NCBI GenBank assembly: GCA_020721485.1
Contig: DYMR01000131.1
Span: 1-5,452 of the forward strand
DNA length: 5,452 nt
Reading direction: 5' to 3'
Source of the DNA: Halothiobacillus neapolitanus
GTDB taxonomy: Bacteria; Pseudomonadota; Gammaproteobacteria; Halothiobacillales; Halothiobacillaceae
The position numbers were made by a program, and so were the translations under genes. The notes beneath the pieces are model-generated. The model worked only from the letters and a program-made list of their open reading frames with translations. It was not told the DNA's origin and searched no databases. This document shows positions 1-4,904 of the stretch, one piece after another. Positions within the stretch are counted from its first letter, which is position 1. Every line of letters starts with the position of its first letter.

Positions 1-306
1 CCGGATTTGACGGCGGCGTTGGATGGCATTACCCGCCGCACGGTCATCACCTTGGCGCGTCGTTTCGGTTATGAAGTAATCGAAAAACGCATCACCCGCG
101 ATGAGGTGTATTTGGCGGATGAGGCCTTTTTCACGGGCACAGCGGCCGAAGTTACTCCGATTCGTGAAGTGGACAACCGCCCCATTGGTGCCGGTACCCG
201 TGGTCCGATTACCGAACGGCTGCAAACGGCGTATTTCGATTTGGTTTGCGGGCGACATGTTGGGGAGTTCGCCGATTGGCTTGATGTGGTGGAGTTGCCG
301 GCATGA
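1..306 (+). CDS. ilvE: Branched-chain amino-acid aminotransferase, C-terminal part (5' end outside window)
   Basis: The window opens inside this gene; 101 C-terminal residues are visible, read from base 1 to the TGA at 304-306. The segment at about residues 35-54, containing ADEAFFTGTAAEVTPI, is the signature of class IV PLP-dependent aminotransferases of the IlvE type. The GTAAE loop helps bind the cofactor phosphate. It is followed by REVDNRPIG and GTRGPIT, also typical of IlvE. In the family, IlvE transfers the amino group from glutamate to the keto acids of leucine, isoleucine and valine in the cytosol. The TTG at base 7 is an internal leucine codon, not a start, because homology runs through it to the window edge. 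The stop overlaps the ATG of the next gene (ATGA), suggesting coupled translation. D-amino-acid aminotransferase and aminodeoxychorismate lyase share the fold, but this C-terminus fits IlvE better. Confidence 0.93.
   Translation, partial: PDLTAALDGITRRTVITLARRFGYEVIEKRITRDEVYLADEAFFTGTAAEVTPIREVDNRPIGAGTRGPITERLQTAYFDLVCGRHVGEFADWLDVVELPA
291..294 (+). promoter_or_regulatory. Ribosome binding site for the zf-CHCC gene
   Basis: GGAG lies inside the last codons of ilvE, 8 bases before the ATG at 303. It supports 303 as the start and independent initiation on top of stop/start coupling. Confidence 0.6.
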
Positions 307-515
307 ACCCGAATACAGCGGCGCAACCGGCCTCATTCAAACCGGCCAACACCGCCAATGAAATTTTGGTGCGGGCATCGGATTTGCCGGTGTATTGCCC
401 GCGCGGGGATGAAATGCTCTGGAACGCGCATCCTCGGGTGTACATCCATCTTGAAAACCCCGGGGATGCCGCGCGGTGCATTTATTGCAGCGCGGTGTAT
501 CGACTCACCGAATAA
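303..515 (+). CDS. Small zf-CHCC zinc-finger protein
   Basis: A 70-residue protein whose C-terminal half matches the zf-CHCC domain. The visible pattern is C32, then H43 within HPRVYI, then C59-x2-C62 within CIYCSAVY. These four side chains are the expected zinc ligands. H49 is a second histidine that is less likely to be one. In eukaryotes this domain forms the C-terminus of the complex I subunit NDUFS6. Bacterial stand-alone versions of about 60-75 residues are common in proteobacteria, and I know of no firmly assigned function. The first ~25 residues look disordered (Asn, Ala, Pro-rich). There is no signal peptide or membrane segment, so it is probably cytosolic. It starts on the ATGA overlap with ilvE behind a GGAG, so it is almost certainly co-expressed with ilvE. 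The neighbourhood alone does not show a link to branched-chain amino acids. Confidence 0.87.
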   Translation: MNPNTAAQPASFKPANTANEILVRASDLPVYCPRGDEMLWNAHPRVYIHLENPGDAARCIYCSAVYRLTE

Positions 516-530
516 TCGAACCCGAACCGC

Positions 531-698
531 ATGTGGGCGCTCATTCAGAATAATCCGCTGATGGTCGCCTTGATTGCCAGCGTGGTGGTGGTGGCCGTCT
601 TGCTGCATGTAGGCGTTTATTTGTTCTTCCGGCGCGTGATGCGTTCTGGTGCGGATTCGGATTCGGATTCGCGGCCAGAGGAACGCCCCGGCTCATAG
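531..698 (+). CDS. Hypothetical 55-residue single-pass membrane protein
   Basis: A short ORF with an ATG at 531 and TAG at 696-698. I do not recognise the family. Residues 9-33, from PLMVALIAS through a VVVV run to YLFF, form one strongly hydrophobic segment long enough to span the membrane. It is followed by RRVMR, which by the positive-inside rule would put the C-terminus in the cytoplasm. The tail is polar and acidic: three Asp-Ser pairs, then RPEERPGS. The start has no recognisable ribosome binding site. It lies 15 bases after the stop of the zf-CHCC gene and in the same frame, so expression may depend on upstream translation. The regular hydrophobic-then-basic layout, and the fact that it fills the gap between two + strand genes, argue for a real gene. 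Short length and absence of homology I can name argue for caution. Confidence 0.5.
   Translation: MWALIQNNPLMVALIASVVVVAVLLHVGVYLFFRRVMRSGADSDSDSRPEERPGS
653..670 (+). repeat. Perfect tandem hexanucleotide (GGATTC)x3
   Basis: Three exact copies of GGATTC lie inside the 55-residue ORF and encode the Asp-Ser repeat. A repeat unit that is a multiple of three can expand or contract without breaking the frame. Confidence 0.85.
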
Positions 699-723
699 TT
701 GAAATTTAGTCTGCTCATCAGGC

Positions 724-728
724 AAGGA
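724..728 (+). promoter_or_regulatory. Ribosome binding site for the GGDEF/EAL gene
   Basis: AAGGA ends 4 bases before the ATG at 733. The spacing is somewhat short, but it is the only Shine-Dalgarno-like stretch in the gap and supports this start. Confidence 0.5.
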
Positions 729-732
729 ACGC

Positions 733-2769
733 ATGACGACCACTCCACCCGATTCCCGACTCCCTGATCTGCCCGACCTGCCGGACGGACACCCTGCGAC
801 TTGGATTGAATACCTGCGCGATGTGGTGTTCCGCACGCGCGGCAAAACTTATTGGACTTACCTGAGCCCGGCTTGGGTGCAGCTCACGGGTTTTACCGTA
901 GAAGAGTCGTTGGGGCGGGATATTCTGGAATTTGTTTATCCCGACGATCGCCCGGAGAACATCGCCGTCAAGCAACGGCTGGAAAGCGGCGGGCAAATGG
1001 CCTCCCGCCACACCAAGCGCCTGCTGCGCAAAGACGGCAGCTTCGTTTGGATCGAGGTGGATTTGCGCGTGCTGCGGGACGAGGCCGGTGAGCTCGTCGG
1101 CAGCATTGGCACCATTCGCGACATCACCGAGCGCGTTGCGCTGGAGCGCGCATTGGAGCGTGAGCGGGCGCTCGCTTCCGTCACGCTGGGCAGCTTGGCC
1201 GATGGCGTACTCATCATTGATCCCGCGGGCCAGATCGAATACATCAACCCGGCGGCCTTGGCGTTGTTGGGTGGTGCGGAAGCCGACTATCTGGCGCATA
1301 CCGTCACCGATCGTCTTGCGTTTGATGGCGTGGATTTTCCTCAGATCTTAACGGCGGCGCGGGATCGGGGGCAGGTGCAAGCCTTGGGTCAGCGCTGCTG
1401 CGTATTGACGGCAGACGGTGCGCGCATCGAAGTGGATGGCGTGCTGCAACCGCTGCCGGGGGAGCAGGCGGGGCTGGTGCTTGTGTTGCGCGATGTGCGC
1501 GAGCAACGCGCCTTGCAAGCCCGGCTAAGTTTTCAGGCCACGCACGACGCACTCACCCAACTCATGAACCGAGCGGCCATCACCGATGCGCTGGGGCGAG
1601 CGCAGGCGCGCGCCGCGCGGCAGGGCGGGGTGTACAGCGTTCTTCTGGCAGACATCGACCACTTCAAACTGGTCAATGACCATTACGGCCACGGGGTGGG
1701 CGATGAAGCCATTCGCTTGGTCAGCCGCACGCTGGCACAACACCTGCGCCCCGGCGACCAAATCGGTCGATGGGGCGGCGAGGAATTTCTGATTGTGCTA
1801 CCGGATACTGAAACCGTTGAAGCGCAGGGCATTGCGGAACGGCTGGCCGCCGCCGTGCGCGGGCTGCCTTCCCCCGTGGCCAGCGTGGCGCTTTCATTGA
1901 CGGTGAGCGTGGGTTTGGCCTCGGCGCGCCCGCTATCGCTCACGCACAGCGCGGCCGTGTTGGTGCAGCAGGCCGATGCGGCGCTGTACGAGGCCAAGCA
2001 AGCGGGGCGCGATCAAGTCTGGGTGTTCGACGAATCCGAACAAGGTGTGCTTTCTTTGGCGGTGCGCGTCCAGTCGGCGATGGATGCCGGTGGCGTCCGA
2101 CCGGTATTTCAAGCGATCCACGACCGCAGCTCCGGCGCGCTGGCTGCCTATGAGATTTTCGCCCAGATCACCACGCCGGATGGCGAAACCCTCAGCGCGC
2201 AGGCGTTCATGCCCGCCTTGCAGCGGGTGCATCGCGCCCACCGCGTCGATGCGGCGATTATTCCGCACGCATTGAGCCATTGCCCCACGACGGATGCGCT
2301 GTGCGTGGTGCATCTGTCGGCGGATTTACTTCATCGACCCGCGCAAATGGCCACGCTGTTCGCGCAGTTGCAGGAATCGGGGGCGGAGTTCTCCCGTTTG
2401 GTGCTCAAGCTGGGGGATCGCGCCGCGCTGCCGGACGAGGCCGCGCTCCGTGCGGTACTCAGCCCGTGGTTTGAAGCGGGCGCTTCGCTGGTGATTAATC
2501 AAAATAGCACCGGCCAAGCGGCTTTGTCGTTCTGGATTGATTGGCCGGTGGGCTTCATTCAGCTCGATGGCGTGCTGCTGCGCCAAGCCCTCACCTCGCC
2601 GCGCGCGTACACCGTACTCACCGCCCTGCATGCCTTGGCGCAGTCCCTGGGGTATCGCACCATCGCCGAGCAGGTCGATCGACCGGAATTACTCGAACTG
2701 GTACACGACATCGGCGTGGACTGGGTGCAAGGCTTCCTGTTCGGCACGCCCCGCCCTATCGGCGCTTAA
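733..2769 (+). CDS. PAS-PAS-GGDEF diguanylate cyclase with degenerate EAL domain
   Basis: A 678-residue cytosolic signalling protein with no membrane segment or signal peptide. PAS1 spans about 24-135 (WTYLSPAW, LTGF, VYPDDR, ending in IRDITER). A short helical linker (134-150, ERALERERAL) leads to PAS2 at about 151-258 (GVLIIDPAGQIEYINPAA). The GGDEF domain (about 267-430) is intact: DALTQLMNR at 272-280, metal-binding D307 in DIDHFK, the active-site GGEEF at 348-352, and an inhibitory RxxD site at R339-D342, five residues before it. It should make c-di-GMP from two GTP with product inhibition. The EAL domain (about 440-677) is degenerate. EAL reads EIF (E474), and the NLS, EIT, DDFG and KID motifs read HLS (527), KLG (559), NQNS (589-592) and QLD (610). 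E646 and QG at 666-667 remain. I infer loss of phosphodiesterase activity. The PAS ligand is not evident. It is probably the last gene of the + strand group; its 3' end overlaps the convergent smr gene. Confidence 0.93.
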   Translation: MTTTPPDSRLPDLPDLPDGHPATWIEYLRDVVFRTRGKTYWTYLSPAWVQLTGFTVEESLGRDILEFVYPDDRPENIAVKQRLESGGQMASRHTKRLLRKDGSFVWIEVDLRVLRDEAGELVGSIGTIRDITERVALERALERERALASVTLGSLADGVLIIDPAGQIEYINPAALALLGGAEADYLAHTVTDRLAFDGVDFPQILTAARDRGQVQALGQRCCVLTADGARIEVDGVLQPLPGEQAGLVLVLRDVREQRALQARLSFQATHDALTQLMNRAAITDALGRAQARAARQGGVYSVLLADIDHFKLVNDHYGHGVGDEAIRLVSRTLAQHLRPGDQIGRWGGEEFLIVLPDTETVEAQGIAERLAAAVRGLPSPVASVALSLTVSVGLASARPLSLTHSAAVLVQQADAALYEAKQAGRDQVWVFDESEQGVLSLAVRVQSAMDAGGVRPVFQAIHDRSSGALAAYEIFAQITTPDGETLSAQAFMPALQRVHRAHRVDAAIIPHALSHCPTTDALCVVHLSADLLHRPAQMATLFAQLQESGAEFSRLVLKLGDRAALPDEAALRAVLSPWFEAGASLVINQNSTGQAALSFWIDWPVGFIQLDGVLLRQALTSPRAYTVLTALHALAQSLGYRTIAEQVDRPELLELVHDIGVDWVQGFLFGTPRPIGA

Positions 2770-3298
2770 GCAGCACATACAGCGCGCCGGTGCCGCCGTC
2801 GTGTGCGGGTGCGCTGCAAAAGGCGATCACCTCATCGCGCTGCGGCAGCCAGTGGTTCACCATTTGTTTGAGCACGGGAATCTGCCGCTCTGAGCGGTTG
2901 CCTTTGCCGTGCACCAAGCGCACACAGCAGCGAATTTCTTGCCGTTCGGCCTGAAAAAAGCGGTGAATGGCGTTGCGCGCGAGGTCGATGGTCATGCCGT
3001 GCAAATCCAGGCTGGCGACCACGCTAAATTGCCCGCGTTTGAGTTTGCGCAAGATGGCGGGCGCGGTGTCTGGCCGGACAAAGCTCAAATACTCGCCGTG
3101 CTCGACGGGTTCGGCGGTAGCGTCACTCAAGGGATTGAGGTCGGCCTCCGCCATGCGCTCGGCAACGCGGACGCGCGGACGGCGCGGCGGCGGATCGGGC
3201 GGCAGATGGTCGTCATTCAGCCGATCCACCGTGCCGATGGTGTCGTGAAACAGGGCGATATCGTCGGCGCTGGGCGCTTCGGCGGGGCGGCGGGGCAT
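2756..3298 (-). CDS. Smr-domain protein (SmrA/SmrB-like putative endonuclease)
   Basis: A 180-residue protein. An N-terminal tail (MPRRPAEAPSADDIALF) and a Pro/Arg-rich stretch at about 33-46 precede the Smr domain at about 94-178. The domain shows LDLHG at 97-101, VHGKG at 129-133 and GGTGALYVLL at 168-177, all hallmark Smr motifs. Smr domains are nucleases related to the MutS2 C-terminus; E. coli SmrB cleaves mRNA at collided ribosomes. A ribosome-rescue or RNA-decay role is plausible here but inferred. I chose ATG at 3298 because GGAG lies 5 bases upstream and a promoter sits at 3340-3367. A longer reading from a TTG at 3340 would begin inside the -10 box. The gene is divergent from surE, and its last 14 bases overlap the convergent GGDEF gene. 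Assignment to SmrA or SmrB is unsettled. Confidence 0.88.
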   Translation of the reverse strand: MPRRPAEAPSADDIALFHDTIGTVDRLNDDHLPPDPPPRRPRVRVAERMAEADLNPLSDATAEPVEHGEYLSFVRPDTAPAILRKLKRGQFSVVASLDLHGMTIDLARNAIHRFFQAERQEIRCCVRLVHGKGNRSERQIPVLKQMVNHWLPQRDEVIAFCSAPAHDGGTGALYVLLKRR

Positions 3299-3303
3299 GG
3301 CAT

Positions 3304-3307
3304 CTCC
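3304..3307 (-). promoter_or_regulatory. Ribosome binding site for smr
   Basis: On the - strand GGAG ends 5 bases before the ATG at 3298. It decides for this start over the upstream TTG at 3340, which has no such site within its promoter region. Confidence 0.6.
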
Positions 3308-3339
3308 ACTGGCAAACGGAACCGCTGAACAGGAGCGCA

Positions 3340-3367
3340 ATTTTAGCAGCGGCGCACCGGCTGTCGT
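3340..3367 (-). promoter_or_regulatory. Predicted sigma70-type promoter for smr (extended -10)
   Basis: Read on the - strand, ACGACA (3367-3362; four of six matches to TTGACA) is followed by a 16-base spacer and then TAAAAT (3345-3340; five of six matches to TATAAT). TGC directly precedes the -10, giving an extended -10 (TGnTAAAAT). Transcription would begin near 3333, leaving a leader of about 35 bases. It is the only AT-rich patch in the divergent region. The assignment is from consensus matching only. Confidence 0.45.
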
Positions 3368-3393
3368 GCGTGGCGTGTATGCTTAGCGCTTTG

Positions 3394-3406
3394 CGGGCGC
3401 CGCCCG
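3394..3406 (+). other. Small GC-rich hairpin in the surE leader
   Basis: CGGGC and GCCCG form a 5-base-pair stem around a GCC loop, extendable by one G-U pair (3393 with 3407). It lies 20 bases before the GTG start and just upstream of the ribosome binding site. No T-run follows, so it is not an intrinsic terminator. A role in mRNA stability or translation is possible, but chance is likely in such GC-rich DNA. Confidence 0.3.
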
Positions 3407-3416
3407 TGTGCCGATT

Positions 3417-3420
3417 GAGG
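3417..3420 (+). promoter_or_regulatory. Ribosome binding site for surE, deciding a GTG start
   Basis: GAGG (within TTGAGG) ends directly before an ATG at 3421 and 6 bases before the in-frame GTG at 3427. The spacing fits only the GTG. Confidence 0.55.
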
Positions 3421-3426
3421 ATGCCT

Positions 3427-4167
3427 GTGAATATATTGGTCAGCAACGATGATGGCTATCTGGCCCCGGGCGTGAATGTTCTGGCGGCGGCCTTGTCTGT
3501 ATTCGGCACGGTCACGGTGGTGGCACCGGATCGTGACCGCAGCGGGGCGTCCAACAGTTTGACTTTGAGTCGCCCGCTGCGACCGCGCCAAGTGGCGCCG
3601 CAGGTGTGGGCGGTCGATGGCACGCCGAGCGATTGCGTGCATCTGGCGATTCAGGGCTTGTTGCCTTTTACGCCCGATCTGGTGGTTTCCGGCATTAATC
3701 ATGGGGCGAATTTGGGCGACGATGTGTTGTATTCCGGCACTGTGGCCGCCGCCACCGAGGGGCGTTCGCTCGGCTTGCCCGCCATTGCCGTATCGAGCGG
3801 GGCGCACGATCCGCAGCATTTGGAGGCCGCCGCCGCCGTGGTGGTGGCATTGGTGCGGCGCTTGGTCGATCACCCCTTGCCCAGTTTGACGCTGCTGAAT
3901 GTGAATGTGCCGGATTTGCCGCAGGAACAGCTCAAGCCGTGGCAGGTGACGCGCTTGGGGCGGCGGCATCCGTCCTCGGGCATTGTCCGTTCCACCGACC
4001 CGCGCGGGCGGGAGATTTTCTGGATTGGCGCCGCCGGTGCGGGCGCCGATGCGGGCGAAGGCACGGATTTCGCGGCCTTGGCCGAGGGGCATGTCTCGAT
4101 CACGCCGATTCAGTTTGATATGACGCGCCATGCGGTGTTGCCGGATGTCGCCCGTTGGCTGCTCTGA
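3427..4167 (+). CDS. surE: 5'/3'-nucleotidase SurE
   Basis: A 246-residue SurE, normal for the family (about 245-255). The N-terminus MNILVSNDDG carries the metal-binding D8 and D9. PDRDRSGASNSLTL supplies S39, and SGINHGANLGDD supplies N91. GTPSDCVHLA and LYSGTVAAATEG are further SurE signatures. The family dephosphorylates 5'- and 3'-nucleoside monophosphates, with some exopolyphosphatase activity, using a divalent metal in the cytosol; it is linked to stress and stationary-phase survival. I chose GTG at 3427 because GAGG lies 6 bases upstream and most SurE proteins begin M-x-I-L-x-S-N-D-D-G. ATG at 3421 would add two residues but leaves no spacing, and a GTG at 3370 would add 19 non-conserved residues. 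The stop overlaps the pcm start (TGATG). The promoter is not clear: TATGCT at 3378-3383 is a weak -10 without a convincing -35. Confidence 0.95.
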   Translation: MNILVSNDDGYLAPGVNVLAAALSVFGTVTVVAPDRDRSGASNSLTLSRPLRPRQVAPQVWAVDGTPSDCVHLAIQGLLPFTPDLVVSGINHGANLGDDVLYSGTVAAATEGRSLGLPAIAVSSGAHDPQHLEAAAAVVVALVRRLVDHPLPSLTLLNVNVPDLPQEQLKPWQVTRLGRRHPSSGIVRSTDPRGREIFWIGAAGAGADAGEGTDFAALAEGHVSITPIQFDMTRHAVLPDVARWLL

Positions 4168-4904
4168 TGGCGATGGCACAACCCGATGATTTTCCAAGGT
4201 TGAGGCGCATGCGCGGTCTGCCGGTTGCGGCAGAACCCCTGCCGCCGCCCGTGGCTGCGCCGCCGGATTATTCTTGGGCGCGCGCGGCCATGTTGGCGCG
4301 GTTGCGGGCGCAGGGCATCACCCATTCGGGCGTTTTGGCGGCGATGGGATCGTTGCCCCGCGAGTTATTTGTCGATGAAGCCTTGCGCATGCGGGTGTAC
4401 GACGATTGCTCCTTACCGATTGGCCAAGGGCAAACGCTGTCGCAGCCGTTCATCGTCGCGCGGATGACCGAGCTGGTTTTGGCGGCGGAGCGCCCGGTGC
4501 GGCGGGTGTTGGAAATCGGCACCGGCTCGGGCTATCAATCCGCCGTGCTTGCGCGCTGCGGTTTGGCGGTGTTCACCGTGGAGCGCATTGGCCATTTTTT
4601 GAACTTGGCGCGCAGCCGCCATGCCGCCTGCGGGGTGCCGGGCGTGCGCTCGCTGCATCAGGATGGTTTTGGCGGCTGGCCGTCGCAAGCGCCATTCGAT
4701 GGCATCTTAGTCACGGCGGCGCCAGAAACGGTGCCCGAAGCCTTGGTGGCGCAGCTCGCGGTGGGTGCCCGGTTGCTGATTCCCGTGGGTGCCCAAGGGC
4801 AAAGCCAGCGTTTGATGATGATTACCAAAACCCCCACCGGCCGCACGCAGCGGTTGCTGGATGAAGTGAGTTTTGTGCCGTTGTTGCCGGGAGAAATGGG
4901 TTGA
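4167..4904 (+). CDS. pcm: Protein-L-isoaspartate O-methyltransferase
   Basis: A 245-residue Pcm that methylates the carboxyl of L-isoaspartyl residues using S-adenosylmethionine, starting repair of aged proteins in the cytosol. LFVDEAL and IGQGQTLSQP (85-94) form the substrate-side signature. LEIGTGSGYQS (115-125) is methyltransferase motif I, which binds the cofactor. VFTVERI (about 135-141), the DGILVTAAPE region (about 178-187) and RLLIPVG (about 202-208) are later family motifs. Typical Pcm is about 210 residues; here about 35 extra, Pro/Ala-rich residues precede the first conserved helix (WARAAMLARLRAQG). The ATG at 4167 shares a base with the surE stop (TGATG) and has no clear ribosome binding site, so it would rely on coupling. 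An in-frame ATG at 4209 has AAGG 9 bases and GAGG 3 bases upstream and would give 231 residues. The exact start is open; the identity is not. Confidence 0.94.
   Translation: MAMAQPDDFPRLRRMRGLPVAAEPLPPPVAAPPDYSWARAAMLARLRAQGITHSGVLAAMGSLPRELFVDEALRMRVYDDCSLPIGQGQTLSQPFIVARMTELVLAAERPVRRVLEIGTGSGYQSAVLARCGLAVFTVERIGHFLNLARSRHAACGVPGVRSLHQDGFGGWPSQAPFDGILVTAAPETVPEALVAQLAVGARLLIPVGAQGQSQRLMMITKTPTGRTQRLLDEVSFVPLLPGEMG
4889..4893 (+). promoter_or_regulatory. Ribosome binding site for yqaA, supporting a TTG start
   Basis: GGGAG lies within the end of pcm, 7 bases before the TTG at 4901, the ideal distance. It supports initiation at that rare start codon. Confidence 0.6.

Noticed and set aside
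515..531. Stop-codon readthrough fusing the zf-CHCC protein with the 55-residue ORF
   Set aside because: The two frames match and only TAA plus five codons separate them, but TAA is a strong stop and I see no recoding signal. Separate genes are simpler.
699..732. Possible promoter before the GGDEF gene (TTGAAA at 699-704)
   Set aside because: TTGAAA is a good -35 match, but no -10 lies 15-19 bases downstream; that stretch is the ribosome binding site.
761..787. Threefold Leu-Pro-Asp repeat near the start of the GGDEF protein
   Set aside because: The three copies differ at the DNA level and lie in a short disordered N-terminal tail. It is low-complexity sequence, with no sign of an active tandem repeat.
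718..1299. - strand open frame (193 codons) antisense to the PAS region
   Set aside because: It opposes clear PAS motifs in the + strand gene and has no family signature of its own, so it is a shadow.
2909..3328. + strand open frame (139 codons) opposite smr
   Set aside because: The - strand frame carries LDLHG and VHGKG Smr motifs plus a promoter and ribosome site; the + strand frame has none.
3343..4197. Long - strand open frame (284 codons) antisense to surE
   Set aside because: It mirrors surE almost exactly, is dominated by Arg, His, Gln and Gly with no recognisable motif, and surE has full catalytic signatures. Such shadows are expected in GC-rich coding DNA.
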